Shown one piece after another: positions 21,301 to 36,300 of a stretch of DNA of 64,000 nt (position 1 is its first letter; every line of letters begins with the position of its first letter). The stretch spans positions 19,018,741 to 19,082,740 of the forward strand of contig OX459099.1 in assembly GCA_949775045.1 (NCBI GenBank). The letters run 5' to 3'. The position numbers were made by a program, and so were the translations under genes. A model generated the notes under the pieces. It ran no database searches and was not told the DNA's origin. It saw only the letters and a program-made list of their open reading frames with translations. This DNA is from Metridium senile (Eukaryota; Cnidaria; Anthozoa; Actiniaria; Metridiidae).

Positions 21301-24300
21301 TCTTCATTTCTTCATTCATTCATTTATATTCATTCATTTATGTTTCATTTATTTATTCAATCATATATTTAAATTTCTTTCATTTATGTAATTATTTATT
21401 TATTCAATCATATATTTAAATTCCTTTCATTTATGTAATTATTTATTTATTCAATCATATATTTATTCATTCATTCATTTATGTAATTATTTATTTATTC
21501 AATCATATATTTAAATTCATTCATTTATGTAATTATTTATTTATTCAATCATATATTTAAATTCATTCATTTATGTAATTATTTATTTATTCAATCATAT
21601 ATTTAAATTCATTCATTTATGTAATTATTTATTTATTCAATCATATATTTATTCATTTATTTATGTAATTATTTATTTATTCAATCATATATTTATTCAT
21701 TTATTTATGTAATTATTTATTTATTCAATCATGTATTTTTTATTCATTCATTTATTCATTTATTTATTTATTCATTTATTTATTCATTCATTTATTTATT
21801 CATTCATTTATTTATTCATTCATTTATTTATTCATTCATTCATTCATTTATTCATTTATTTATTTATTCATTTATTTATTCATTTATTTATTTATTTATT
21901 CATTTATTCATTCATTCATTCATTTATTTATTCATTCATTCATTCATTAATTCATTTATTCATTCATTTATTTATTTATTCATTCATTCATTAATTCATT
22001 TATTCATTCATTCATTCATTTATTCATTCATTAATTCATTTATTCATTCATTTATTTATTTATTCATTCATTTATTAATTCATTTATTCATTCATTTATT
22101 TATTTATTTATTCATTCATTCATTTATTCATTCATTTTAATATGTAATTATTCATTCATTTATTCAACCCTTGGTTCATCCATGCATCTATCCATCCATT
22201 TTTCCATTCATTTATTCATGTATTCATAGCCTTATTCCTTCATATATTCATCTTAATTCCCCAACAATCAGCTAATATTATTATTAATATGTTTAAATGA
22301 ATGATGTATTTTTCTTTTCCTACAGTCCAACTGGTAACCTTGATGCATACATCATGAACCTTGAAAGAGTGATTGATGCCATAGAATTCTTTACTCAAAA
22401 CAACCCAAACTGCCTTGAATTGACACATTTGGTAAGATCAAGAACATATATAAGAAACATCTTGATTAATACAGCAGGAACTGTAAAAAGAATCCCTTGA
22501 GGCTGAATTAAACTGCCTTTGTTAGGTTCAATAATTAGGTATACACTCTACCAATCAAGCTATTGAAAATTTAACAAAGAGCTGCCGCGGTAGATCTTAG
22601 GTTTGTCTTAAAAAAGTCTTTGTATTGAGATAGAAAGACAGTAGACCTTTTCACAGTCTTAACCACAACCTCAGCCTCGATAGGGTATAATATATCCTTT
22701 ACAATTTTTGGTAATTTAAGGAATGTACACACCAAACAATTGACATTTGGTAGTAATTGCTATTTTGTTTTTTATACATCTTTAGACAACCCTAAGAGAT
22801 AATGGCCGTGAGTCATTAGAGAAAGAGTTCCGTATGTTGTTGAATCGACACAGTAAACCAGTTCCTGGTAGTACCATACTAGAGAGTGTCGGTATGGAGG
22901 AAGGTATGATAAATAATACAATATTATATTAATAATTATTATTAACGATAAAAAATAATAGTTACTGCTTGTATTGCTCAAGCAAACATAATCAAATGCG
23001 CAATGAAATTATTAAACTACAGTGGTACCTCTACAAGCAGTCACCCATTAAGCGGTCACCCTCTATTAGGCAGCCACAATAAAAAGTCCCAAATCTATTC
23101 CTATACCTATTCTATACCTCTATTCAGTGGCCAACCTCTATTAAGCGGCCACTTTGGAAAGTTCTAAGGGTGACTGCTCAAGGTACCACTGTTTAACTAA
23201 AGATGAATACCGGTAATTCAAAAGTATACAATTAAATACAATATAAAATATAGATTTGTTATGATCGTCTTGCAAAAGACTGTTGGCATTGTTGTCTGAC
23301 ATTGTAACATCCTGAGACTGTGGAAGTCTTCTTCAGAGTAAAAAAAGATTAGGATTTTGATGGTAAAATGCATGGGTGAGGATGTGCGGGGATAGGAGTG
23401 CCAAAGCAATCTTTAAATTGTGTTATCTGTGTTAAAGTTTATTTTTAGTCAGTCATGTTGAACGATATTATTTCCAGGTCATTTAGGAGAGGAGCTCAAT
23501 GTAGATCATCTATCAGAAAAAGTCATTGAAGATCTCAGTACTATCTCTCACTGGCTCATAGGACCAGGAAAAAGTAGATCTCTTGACTTTATGAGTGTGT
23601 ATGCACAGATTAGATCCAATGCACTTGTACGGTCAATGCAAGGGTAGGTAGTATGATTGAGTTGTTTGTTAGTAACAATAACTCATTAAAAAACTGTTGA
23701 TTATGAATATATTGTTCATTGATTGTTCAATAATTTTTATTGGTTAATTGAAAAATTGATTATTGGACTTTTTGGCTGATTGATAGATTGGCTGGTTGAT
23801 TGATTGATTGATTGCTTAGTGCAATGATTGTTATTGGCTGATTGATTGATTGTCTGATTGATCCATTGGCTGGTTGATTGATTGTTTAGTGCATTGATTG
23901 TTTAGTGCATTGATTGATTAGCTGATTGATCCATTGGCTGATTGATCCATTGGCTGGTTGATTGATTGATTGATTGTTTAGTGCATTGATTGTTATTGGC
24001 TGATTGATTGATTGTCTGATTGATAGATTGGCTGGTTGATTGATTGATTGATTGATTGTATAGTGCATTGATTGTTATTGGCTGATTGATTGATTGGCTG
24101 ATTGATCCATTGGCTGGTTGATTGATTGATTGTTTAGTGCATTGATTGATTTACTAATTGAATGATTGACTGAGTTACTTATTGGTTGATTAATGGAATC
24201 ACTTGATAGTTTGATTATTTTAATAATCTATTGGTTTGTTGGAGAAGTTGGTTTACAAACATAAGTTGATCAATCAATTGATTGAATATGGTAACTGAAT

Positions 24301-27300
24301 ATTTTTGTGTGTTTTGTTGTTTTTTTTACTTACTTTTTTCTCTCTCTTTTTTTGATGGAATCACTAATAGTTTAATTATAATTTATTAATACATTTCTGC
24401 ATTCACTTATTGCATTTTCTCTTTCTCTAGAATCGCAGAAATAAGAATTGACTTAGCTCAGGTAAATAGATATGAAATGTCTTAATTAATTAATTTAATT
24501 TGATGATTCATGTTATAAATGTATGATAATTTTATTCACAAACTGTAAATTTGATAGTGAAAACTAGTGATGATAAAATCTCAAGACTGAATTTAATTTG
24601 TTCCAATTTGATATTGATGTCAATCTTGACATCAGATTTTATCATCACTATGAAAACTACAAAGAAAGAAATTTGCTTACTTAAAATTAATGTAAATTGT
24701 TTAATATTTTATACAGTCGTCAAGCGGAAAATATAAGGGTGGTTCAGGTGAGTTTGTGTAGGTTGATTGGTTATTAATGTCAAATTTATTTAATAATTTG
24801 ATCTTAGTATTAAGGAATATAAAAACGGGGCATATATAAGCATGCATATCCTATAATATAGACACATTTTGGAGGCTGTAGGGCAAGAGAGAAGTCATAA
24901 AGAAACACAAAGCTTAGCTGACAGTGTACAGTCATTTAAAAAAACGTTGTCACCGACCGGCTTCTCGACTACGGGACTAGACCTAAAAGGAGTATATGGG
25001 TAGAAATCTCTGAAGCAGTTACCTGCATATATTATCAACATCTTGAGCTCTCAGACACAACTCTAGTCTGTGTGCACAAATCCTCTGCATGAAAACTGAA
25101 GAAGTAGCTATTTACTTGTCAATATCTCCATGCTCTATACATGTACAATTAATGGTTTATTCACATTCATGTACTCGCTACATATTTCAGCATATTCTTT
25201 AGCTTGGCTAAAAATTTATTGCTTCAGTGATTTTTACCCATACTCCCGCTTGGGCTAGTCGCGGAGCCGGTCAAATGACTGTATTTTTCTTTGACTTCTC
25301 GAGTGCTCTGCAACTCCCAGAGAGTTTTAATCACAGACAGTATAGAGACACAGATAGAGACATAGCAGGTGTTTTTTATTGCTTTTATAAAATATTTTTG
25401 AACATTTTTGCTGAGCGTGTCTCCGTCCTCTGATATAAACATGGTAGCCAGCCAATCAGAGCGGGCGTAGTATCTCAGTCTAATATTTTATGAAATAATA
25501 TGAATAAGACAGTAACAGTACATTGTTGTATTTCTTGTCAAGGTGTCAGCACACCAACCAGGAAAGGGACAGACAAAAAGAAAGGGTAAGTTATTTATCA
25601 ATTAGGTACGTCTATAACTCAATGGGTGAGCAACTTTCTCTTGTCTAATTGATTTATAATATTGCCTGGTAGTATAACATGATAGGTAATAGAATGAAAT
25701 TTGTTACACCGTAAAAAATGTTGATTTAAATTTACTGACGTTTTGAGCTTTAGCCCTTCGTCAGAGTAAAAGAGTTAGACTGAGTTAGAGTTAGACCAGT
25801 CTAACTCTTTTACTCCAACAAAGGGCTAAAGCTCAAAACGTCAGTAAAGTTAAGTCAACATTTTTTATGTTACAAATTTCATTATATTACCTATCATTTA
25901 TATCAAACACCGACTCAGCCTATACTAGTTTACTCGCTAGTTTCCATTGGTAGTAGAACAGACGAACTGTGCAGCCCATGGGGAAAATATAGTTCATAGT
26001 TCTTTTAGCCAATTGGAGCGTGCGTTATATCAGTCATCGTGTTCGTGTGCACGCTTCTGATGACATTCATTTGAAAGATTGAAAAAAAACTTGCCACTGT
26101 TTGAAATCAGCTTACATGAGCATGAGCATGGGCAAATAGTTCATAGGTTCTTGACCAATAGGAGCGTGCATAATAATTGTGCTATATATAATTATAACCT
26201 TACATTCGTTATGTTTTTTGAATCAGATATATAAAAATAAGAAAGAATTCCTATAAACATGTTGCACACTGTTTGCGGTGGTTGATCCAAGTTCACAACT
26301 CACTTTTATTATCACAACAAACTGTACATTGTCTTATATCGAGATGGCATAATTATTACAGTACAAATCGAAAAACTGTGGGCACCCAGAAATATTTTAG
26401 AAATCATTTATTGTTCATTGAACAACTCACAAACAACTCTTATTGCAAAACAATTAGCATACTACACACCAGTCAAACTTCTTGCGGTGATATAGTAGTT
26501 TCGGAGTTGTTCAACGAACAATAAACAATTTCTAAAATATTTCTGGTTGCCCACGTTTTTTTTATTTTGCACTGTAAAAATGATCTCAAAGATGTTACTC
26601 AAGTTTAACTTAGACCACTACATACAATTCACTAAATTATATAGGCGTTTCAATTAGCATAACTAGTACCCAGTTCTCTTGTTCATTTAGGAAACTATTC
26701 CTCTTTTTAATACCAACTCTCTACTAATAATAATAACTTTTTTTAACATCTCAATCTTCTAGCTGGACGCAGTGCCCCTACTAATCGGGGAGACTCACAC
26801 TCACTACCTCTACGTTTAATATTGCACACAACTTGGCTCACATGTTCAAAACTATATTATACTTCTATATATACTAACTACTATACCATTCCAAGAGAAA
26901 TACATATATACAAATTAATGTTTTATTCTCAAGATAAAATTCTGATAAATCAAAGCTTTACTGCATCCACTCTTTTAAGTGACCATCTTAAGTTACAGCA
27001 AATTTTTCTATAATTTTCTCAAAGTGCTCAATTACAGGATTCTTTCATTTATACACATGTTCAACTATATGTTCCATTTATATATTGTGTTACTGTTTCA
27101 GTGTGAGAAGAGTTCCTTCAAAGCCTATAGAATTCAGTAAGTTTGACTTTTTCTCCTAGTTGATTGTTATTCTCTACTTTCTCATGACCATAATGCGTAG
27201 AGAATTTGTAATTTGAAATCATTTCTCTTTCCATTACCAACTCAGTGTCTACAATTTGTTGTTCATTACTAAAAAGAGGAATACCTATTTCTTGTATATG

Positions 27301-30300
27301 TTTTAAATATTATGGGTTTTTTTCTCACCTAAATCAAGGTCGTACTAAATCATCCATCCAAAACACACTGGCTTTTGATTCAAAGGATGGCAGAGAAGAA
27401 CATAAAGATGAAAAAATGTAATTATATATTATAACAATTCCTTTCTTCACAGTCATGTTTGCTTTGTAAATGTCTCATGAAATTAAAAATGTCAATGTTT
27501 CTATACAAGTTTTTGGAGCATACCATAGTAAAGACACTTTGCTTTCTACATTGACATGAATATGTTAGACTCAAGAGTTACTTATTGTATGTAACTTGTA
27601 TATTATAGAGATATAGATGCAAGTGGTTATGTACTATCGTGCAGAGCTCTACTCAAACTTATGGAGGTATGTGTGGATTACATTGGCCAGTAACAAAACG
27701 AGTAAAGGACTGGGTACTAGTTTTTCTAATTAATGTAATTAAGAAACAAACCTCATAATTAAATAGAGCAGATCAAGATATGTAAGATTCCTGAGATTTG
27801 TTGCTTTTGGTTAGATATTGAGTGAGTTACAGCCATTCAAAACTGCCCAAAATTACAAAGGAATGTATGGATTGGAAGGACAGGCGTCCTTCCAAACCAT
27901 ACATTTCCTTCTATTTTTAGGCATTTTTATGAGGGTGTATCTTGGTCAGAATACAACCAAATGCAACCAAACTCAGGAATCTTACATATCTTGACCTGCT
28001 CTATTTAATTATGAGGTTTGTTTCTTAATTACATTAATAAGGCAAACTAGTACCCAGTCCTCTACTCGTTTTGTTACTGGCCAATTATTGTCCACAACAA
28101 TGCAGTAGACATGTGGTCAACTAAAATATGCAATCCTTACAGTGGGACTACTGAAACTGGGACCACTTAAACACAATTAGCCAATCACGATCGAGAGTAT
28201 AAACAATAGAATTTCTACAAATGTTTGATTTTTTTTTGCTTAAAATGTTAATAGTATCCATTACATGTGAACGGAATAGATCAAGATTGAATAACAAACA
28301 CCATAGCTTGTCAGATCCTATAAACTTTTTTTGATTGATATAAAAAAAATATTTATTTTGAAATTTGTTTGTGTGGCCCCAGTTTTATTAGTCACACTGT
28401 AAATTAGTTTTTGTGTTTTCTTCACAAAAACTGAAAGCATTTTTTTATGGGTGGCATGGGTGGCCTAGCGGTGAGAGCGCTGGCCTTTCACTGCTGTGGT
28501 CCAGGTTTGAGTCCCGGCTCGGGCATGGATTATATGTGAATTGAGTTTGTTTGATGTGTTCTTCTCTCCTATGCCACAAGGGTTTTTCTCCGGGTTATCC
28601 GGTTTTCCTCCCTCCGCAAAAATGAACATGTGAGCTGAATTGTGTGCAAAATAATTAAATGTAGAGATAGTGAGTGTGTGTCTGAGTCTCCCTCATTAGT
28701 AAGGGCACATGTGTCCAGTCTAGAAGAATTGAGACATTAAAAAAGTGATTTATTTGATTTGATTTATTTTATCAACAGGTAAATAAATATGTTACCAAAT
28801 AATTGATTTTTGAGATTTATTTTAGCAGGCATATATAATGAGAATAGTGCACAAACTCAGTTTCACATCAAGTTTGGTTCAAACATTTGGAGCTTGTGTA
28901 CATATAGCCTATATTTACAGAGTGTAATAAAGCACACAAAATTACAAAATAGGGATGACAACCTATAATAACTATTGTGAAATCATATGAAATGGAAATG
29001 GAAACTAGCAAGTAAACTAGTATAGGCTGTGTCGCCATTTAATATAAACGATAGGTAATAGAATAATGAAATTTCGGACAAAGGGCTAAAGCTCGAAACG
29101 TCGGTAAAGCTAAGTCAAAATTTTTTACGGTGTTACAAATTTCATTATATTATATATCATATGAAATGTGTTGATCTTGAGTGCTCAGTGATTGATGTTT
29201 ACTTGTACAATGGCAAGCCCAGGGGATGTACTCGGGGGGTAACATGACAGGGGGGGGTCCGACGGAGCTTCATATTGCAACCCCCCAAAAATACTCAAAC
29301 CTGAAATTTTACACCCAAATAAATACATGGCATGCAAATTTCAAACCCAAAAAAATACAAATCTTAAATACTTCAATTTATTTATTTATTGAATTATCAG
29401 TATATTTCTTTATGGAACTCACGCCTTGCTGAAAAATTTTTCAAACAAATAATTTTCTGATACACGGATTGAAACAAAAATTTGAACTCGGAAATGTGGA
29501 CACCAAAAAAGTACAGGTTTCATTTTAAGACCTAAAAAAATATGTGGCAGGCTAGGTCTGTTGACCCCAAAAAATACCAAGAACGAAAATTGTCAATCCA
29601 AAAAAATACGTTGGACCTCCCCGTCATGTTACCCCTCGAGTACATCCCCTTGGATGGCAAGTTCTTTATCATATACTTTTTCTTTCAGAGTGAACGAGAG
29701 CTGATGAAGCCTGTTATACCAGAAGAACATCAGAACCAAATCTTTGATAATCTTATTGAAGCTGCATTGAACACATTTATTGCTGAAGGAGATGTAAGTA
29801 AATAGAAAAATGAAAAATGAAAAAAGTAAAACTATTAATTAAAAATAGAAGTGAAATTATTATATAATTAACAGGTTCCCATTTTTAAATCTGTACTTTC
29901 CCATTTAAATTTGTACTTATGCAAATTTTGTTGATGTGTGCTAAACACACAGATCAACCATTCAGAGAAGTTCACTTCAGAAATAATATACTCTGATTGG
30001 TTGATCTGTGTGTCTAGCACACATCAACACAATTTGCATAAGTACAGATTTAAATGGGAAAGTACAGATTTAAATGGGAACCTGTTTATTATAACATTAT
30101 TATTATCAATATCATTATCACATGCACCATCATAAACGATAATCATTGTCTACCTTCTCTTACAACTTTTAAATTGATGCTCTGTTTTCAGACAATAGTC
30201 AACACACTGAAGAGATTCATTGTCAAACATAATTACTCTTCTGTCATGCAAGCATTTCCAATCTTAAAACAGTTCCGTTTGATTCAGCCTTTATTTGATG

Positions 30301-33300
30301 AGGTTCTCATGGTAAGTTCATGTGTATAGTTGTATATGCTAGAAACAGTGTTCAATTATAGACCTTTTCACAGTCCTAGAAATGGTGATGGCGATTGTGA
30401 TGGTGATAGCGATGGTGATGAAAATGGCAATGGTGATGGAAATGGTGATGGTGATAGCGATGGTGATGGAAATGGTGATGGTGATAGCGATGGTGATGGT
30501 GATGTCAATTGTGATGGCGATGGTAATAGGCCTATTGATGATGATGGTGATAGAGATGGTGATGGTAATAATGGTGATGACGTATAATTATGATTGTGAT
30601 GGTAATAATGATGGTGATGATTATCATTATGATAATGATTATGTTGACAATGATTATGATGTCAAAGATGATGATGATGATAATGAAGATAATGATCACT
30701 ATAAAAAAAACAAATATTGTATGGTATTATTAGTCGGGCTAGAGGGCCCGACTCTAGGTTTACCTTTTGGTCAATCTATGTATGTATCTATCTTTTATGT
30801 CACGTATAGTCCCCCATGATGCTTTGGGAACGAACACAGGAAGCCCAAAGTAGAATTGTTTAGCCTCCTGTGTTGATTTTATGACTAGCCCGACTTCACG
30901 CTCATAGAGCGTCTAGTTGTATTATAATTATTGTGATATTGGATACTGTTCTTATTAATGGCAGTCAAGATGATGATGTCAATATTAATATTAATATTTC
31001 TTCTTTAGAATACCAGTCCTAAAACAAGAAAACAATTTCCTAATTTAATATGGAATTTGGAATTGACAGTAAGTATAAATGTAACACCACCAGATCATTG
31101 TTAGTTTTTAATTAGTTAGTCTTTTTTATTCATGTATTGGCCACAAAAGATTTACAATAAATGGCAAATAATATTTCTAGTACATACACAGTCAATGTCA
31201 TGTAACATTGTTATAATTCTAGTGTAGGTTTGTAGGTTAGAATCATTGTGTAAAGAAGTAAGAGTCATCAACCTTTGTTTTAGATTATTTAATCCGACAT
31301 TTCGGGCTAAGCGCCCATCTTCAGTGATGTTATAGTAATGTTATATTTGTTGTTATAATTGTTTTCTTCCACTAAGATTTTTTTTATAAACAGACATCTA
31401 GAGGATTGGATGAGTTTGCTGATGGAATAAAGGTAAGAAATAATCAATAAAATAGATATTTGACATTTATAAATTAAAGAATTATAAACCATGAGCTTGT
31501 TTGTATTATACTGCAATGAAACATTCTGGGAGCTGTAGAGCACTCAAGAAGTCAAAAGAAAATCAGCTTTGCCTTGTGTTCCTTTACAACTTCATCTTTT
31601 GCTCTACAGCTCTCCATATCACAGTATGATATGAGCACCATTTTATATTCCAATATAAATTTTTGTTTATGTATTTATTTGTTTTTTACAATCTTACCAG
31701 CATGGTCCAGATAAGCACTCCAACATGCCAAAAGATGGAACAGTACATGAATTGACAAGAAATGTAAGAATAAGTACTTATTGACTGAGTGGGAGGGCCG
31801 TAAGGGAAAATATTTGGCTTACAGTCATGACGTACGGACCGAGCGCAACAAGGTCCGTACAAATGACCAAGAGCCAAATATTTTTCCATACAGCCCAACC
31901 TAACTCAGTCAATAAGTTCTTTATCTTATGACCTGTATATTTCGCCCGGGCGCGCCATTTTTTTGTAATGTTTCGAGTAGCAGGTCCGTACGTGTTTGTT
32001 TGGACCAGGTGGAAAAAGCTGTACGGACCCCATCACGTCTTTTTTCCGAAGGTTTTCTTAAGAGCGTGCGCTTGGCAAAATATGGGTCATATGATAAATA
32101 GATATATTAAATCTGCATTTTTGGTTGTTAGACTAAGTGCATTTTTCAAATGAGTTAATTTATCTTTAGTTAATGATTAGTTAATTGATTTATTGATTGA
32201 TTTATTAAATTCGCTTTTTGCTTTGAACTATGCTGCTCAGAAATTAAGTTTAATGCCTTTTAATTTGCCATGTAAAGACATGCAAAAATGTAAATTATAT
32301 ATTTTTTTATTGATTATTGCAGCTAATCATAAATAAGCCAACTTGAAGTTAAAGACTTTTAATTAATTAAATTTGATAAATGAATTCTGTTTTATTCTGT
32401 TAGACACTAATCTTTATGGACCAGCTACTGCCGTTTGTGGAGACAGTAGGTCATGTATTAGCCACACAACAAGAGGACCAGACGGTAGGGGTGATCTTTA
32501 GAGAGGAAGGACAGTTGACAAGAATTACTGCTGAATATGTCCGTACGTATTATAATAATGAGAATGTAATGTTTCAAATCTGAGTCACTGTACTCACTGT
32601 ATGAGTGAGTCTCAAAATCAAAGTGATTGTGATCTAAGTTCAACGTGTATAAAATCATAACTTCGGATTTAGTTATTTCATCTCCTTATAAGACAATGTA
32701 AAATTTGTTATTGTGATAATAGAAGTGCAGGTTGTATAGTGGTTTACGCGAATTGTCAGGGGAGTTCTATTTAAATTCAAATTTCCGATATGCAAATTAA
32801 TTTGGCTGGTATTCATACCTCTTTGGTAGTATATATTATAATATAGATATCTTTTTGTGCATACTAATTATACATATCGTTTAAATATGACAAAAAAGGA
32901 GGGACAACCAACCGAAATCACTTCATAGCTTAGTGGTTAGATTTAGGGTCAGGGTTGGGATAGGCATTGTATCAAGCATTTGGCACTGAAGGGTCAGGGT
33001 TCAGATCACCCTGGCAGTATCTCTTTTTCTTTTTTTTCTGAGTCTCTTGTGTTTGGAAACCTATGACATACTTGGTTAACCTGTACACAACGTTAAAACC
33101 GAAGTGCAGGGTTGTGGGCATGGACAACTAACCACACACTGTGTGCTATATGTTGATTAGGACTTGAGGGAATATTAGGAATATGCTAGTTACTGATAAA
33201 ACAATGAGTTTTTATTCACAAATGCAATTTGGTGTTCTATGGTTTTCAGACATTAATTTTCCTTCCATGTATATTATTATTTTCAGAGCGTGTCCTTGGA

Positions 33301-36300
33301 TCACTGGGTCTCAACCTACAGCTTAAGGCTAAAGTCTATGAATCAATGACCTTAGCTGCACTGTTTCTTCTGAACAACCATCACTACATTCTGAAAACTC
33401 TTCAAAGGTACAGTGTAGATTCTATTTTATCACCAAGCAACAAGTGTGTGGTTTAACATTTCTTTGTTGGTTGGTTTTTCATTCATAGTATAATGTTTCT
33501 TCAACCAAAATTTTTTTTAAATTTTCCAAGCTTATGGGCCTAACAGCCCATCATCAGGGTTACAGTGTAAGTGTAAAAACAGTTGAAAAACACGAATACA
33601 AACAAATGCGTGCGCTATTCTACAATGGAATAAAAATTAATACGTTCTTATGAACGAAAAACTGATAACATAAGTGTGTAGTTGTTTTATATTTACAGGT
33701 TAATGTCTGGTTTTGTTTTGTAGATCAGGTCTAATAGGTCTACTCCGGGAAGGTGAAATTACAGACATCGAGAACAAGTACCAAGTATTGATAGAAGAAC
33801 AGAAGAATATGTATGAAAAATGGTAAAGAAATTTGAATTGTACATTTATTCAACCAGCCATTCACATTAATTGACTCATTTGTACATTCATTCATTCATC
33901 CATCCATTTATTCATTCATTTGTACATTCTATTCATCCATCCATTTATACAGTAATTCATTCATTCATCCATCTGTCTATTCATTTGTACACATATTTGA
34001 TCACTTATTCATTCATCCAACCATTCATTTTTTCATACATTCATCAATTCATTCAGTCATCCATTCATTTGTTCATTTTATTCATCCATCCATTTATACA
34101 GGCATTCATTCAGTCACTCACTCACTCATCCTTCCATCCATTCATTTGTACACTCATTCATCCAGCCATCCATTTTTTCATATATTCATCCATCAATTCA
34201 TTCATTTATTTGTATGTTTATTTATCCAGTTATCACCCATCCATTCATTCATTCATCTGTCCATCCATCCATCCATTTATTGATTCATCCTTTTATTGAT
34301 TCATTTCATCATTCATCCAGCCATTCATTTTTTTCATATATCCATCCATCCATCCATCCATCCATCCATCTATTCATTCATTTATATATTTGTATGTTTA
34401 TTTATCCAGTTATCACCCATCCATTCATTCATTCATCTGTCCATCCATCCATCCATTTATTGATTCATCCTTTTATTTATTCATTTCATCATTCATTCAG
34501 CCATTCATTTTTTCATATATCCATCCATCCATCTATTCATTCATTTATATATTTGAATGTTTATTTATCCAGTTATCACCCATCCATTCATTCATACATT
34601 TGTCCATCCATCCATCCATTTATTGATTCATCCTTTTATTTATTCATTTCATCATTCATCCAGCCATTCATTTCTTTCATATATCCATCCATCCATCCAT
34701 CTATTCATTCATTTATATATTTGTATGTTTATTTATCCAGTTATTCACCCATCCATTCATCCAGCCATTCATTTTTTTCATATATTCATCCATCAATTCA
34801 TTTATTTATTTATATGTTTATTTATCCAGTTATCACCCACCCATCCATTCATTCATACATTTGTCCATCCATCCATCCATTCATTTATTGATTCATCCTT
34901 TTATTGATTTATTTCATCATTGATTTGATGTCAGTAGCTTACTCTCCTCTCTCCATTTGTTCCATAGCTGGAGTAAGGTACTTCACTTTCTTCTTGAGAT
35001 GGACAAGCCAGGGTCATCACCCAAGACTGCAGATGCTGGTGCAAAGGTATCATGAATGCGATTTCTGAGTTCAGCTCAGCTCAGAAAAAATCAGCTCAGC
35101 GCAGCTTAGTTCAATGCAGGACACAGCAACAGCATATGCCAGTTACAAGACATTGTGGTCCTTAATACTGCAACAACTGCAAAAACATTTTCAACAATGC
35201 CACATCATAATGTCTTTCACCAAACGCTACTAACACCACAGCTTTAAAATTCACTGAATCCGCAGCTTGGAAAAGCAAATACCGTGCACTAAAGGAATTA
35301 ACATCACCGCAACCACAGCAACACTGCACTTTGATTATTTTTACATCTCAATACTGCAAAAAATATTTATCAACACTGTAATGCCCCCCTCTTACAGTGT
35401 ACTTACAATCTTTGACAAAAGTGTTGGCACAGCTTTAGCACTGCTGAAATCCTGCTTCTCCCCACCTTCCCCGACAATGTTGAGGAAGGATTCATTGTTT
35501 GATGAGTATATGGTGCTTATTTGGTGCTTACTAGTCACTACAGCAGTAGTGGAAGCTGAACATCATTGGGGGGATGGGGGGGGGGGGGCACTACATGAGC
35601 TTCATTTCGGCAAAAGTTAATAATGCTTTATTCAAATAAAATAAGTGGGGGACCAATGCCCAACCCCCCCCCCCCCCCCCCCCCCTTCCACCGCTCCTGC
35701 ACTAAGAGATGAAATACTAACATCTTACTAACTACTATATTGACAAAGGTTGTAGATAGGTGATGGTGGCACAAGGTTTGGTTGATGAAAATAACTTCAG
35801 TGCTTTGTTCCTTTTTGTTTGCAGTTGAAAGACAAACAGAGACAAACCATAAAAGACAAATTCAAGGTAAAAAAAATACATTTTATAATGATGTATTAAA
35901 TAGGATTGGATTTAATTGCTTGAGAAATGAATGAATGAATTAATTAACTAACTATTTATCAATCATTATTTAATTGAATGTGTCAATCAAAAAATAAATA
36001 AATTAGGGACTTGTCAGAAATTAGCAGGGGGGAGGGGGGGGGGGTGGAAACTGGGGGAGGGTCATCACTTTTTAAGAACCTAAAAAGGGAGGGTCACAAA
36101 ATAATAAACCACCAAAAATGAGGATTGTGCAAAAGAAGACACTGTGACATAGGGTAGGGTCAAGATATTATGATCCTTTACTTTGGGAGGGTCATGAAAT
36201 TTTCATCACTTCATTTCAAAACTCCACCCCCCCCCCCCCCCCCCCCCCCCTCTACCCCTGCTAATTTCTGACAAGTCCCTTAGTGAATAAATGAGTAAAT

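Noticed and set aside
21731..21994. Ile/His/Phe-rich ORF
   Set aside because: It follows the ATTC/ATTT tetranucleotide array exactly; no splice or homology support.
28451..28520. Possible tRNA gene
   Set aside because: A and B boxes are present but the acceptor stem does not pair and the sequence continues into a repeated body; it is a SINE head.
31285..31335. Hammerhead-like minus-strand motif (CTGAAGA, GGGC/GCCC hairpin, GAAATGTC)
   Set aside because: The core words fit but the flanking stem I does not pair; probably a related but decayed repeat.
33505..33560. CTGATGATGGGC repeat on the minus strand
   Set aside because: It has the hairpin but TAAGC instead of GAAAC and no GTC; a similar word near 16030-16060 suggests a different dispersed repeat.
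33871..34907. Several overlapping His/Ser/Pro ORFs up to 225 codons
   Set aside because: By-products of the CATC/CATT satellite in EXOC7 intron 21.
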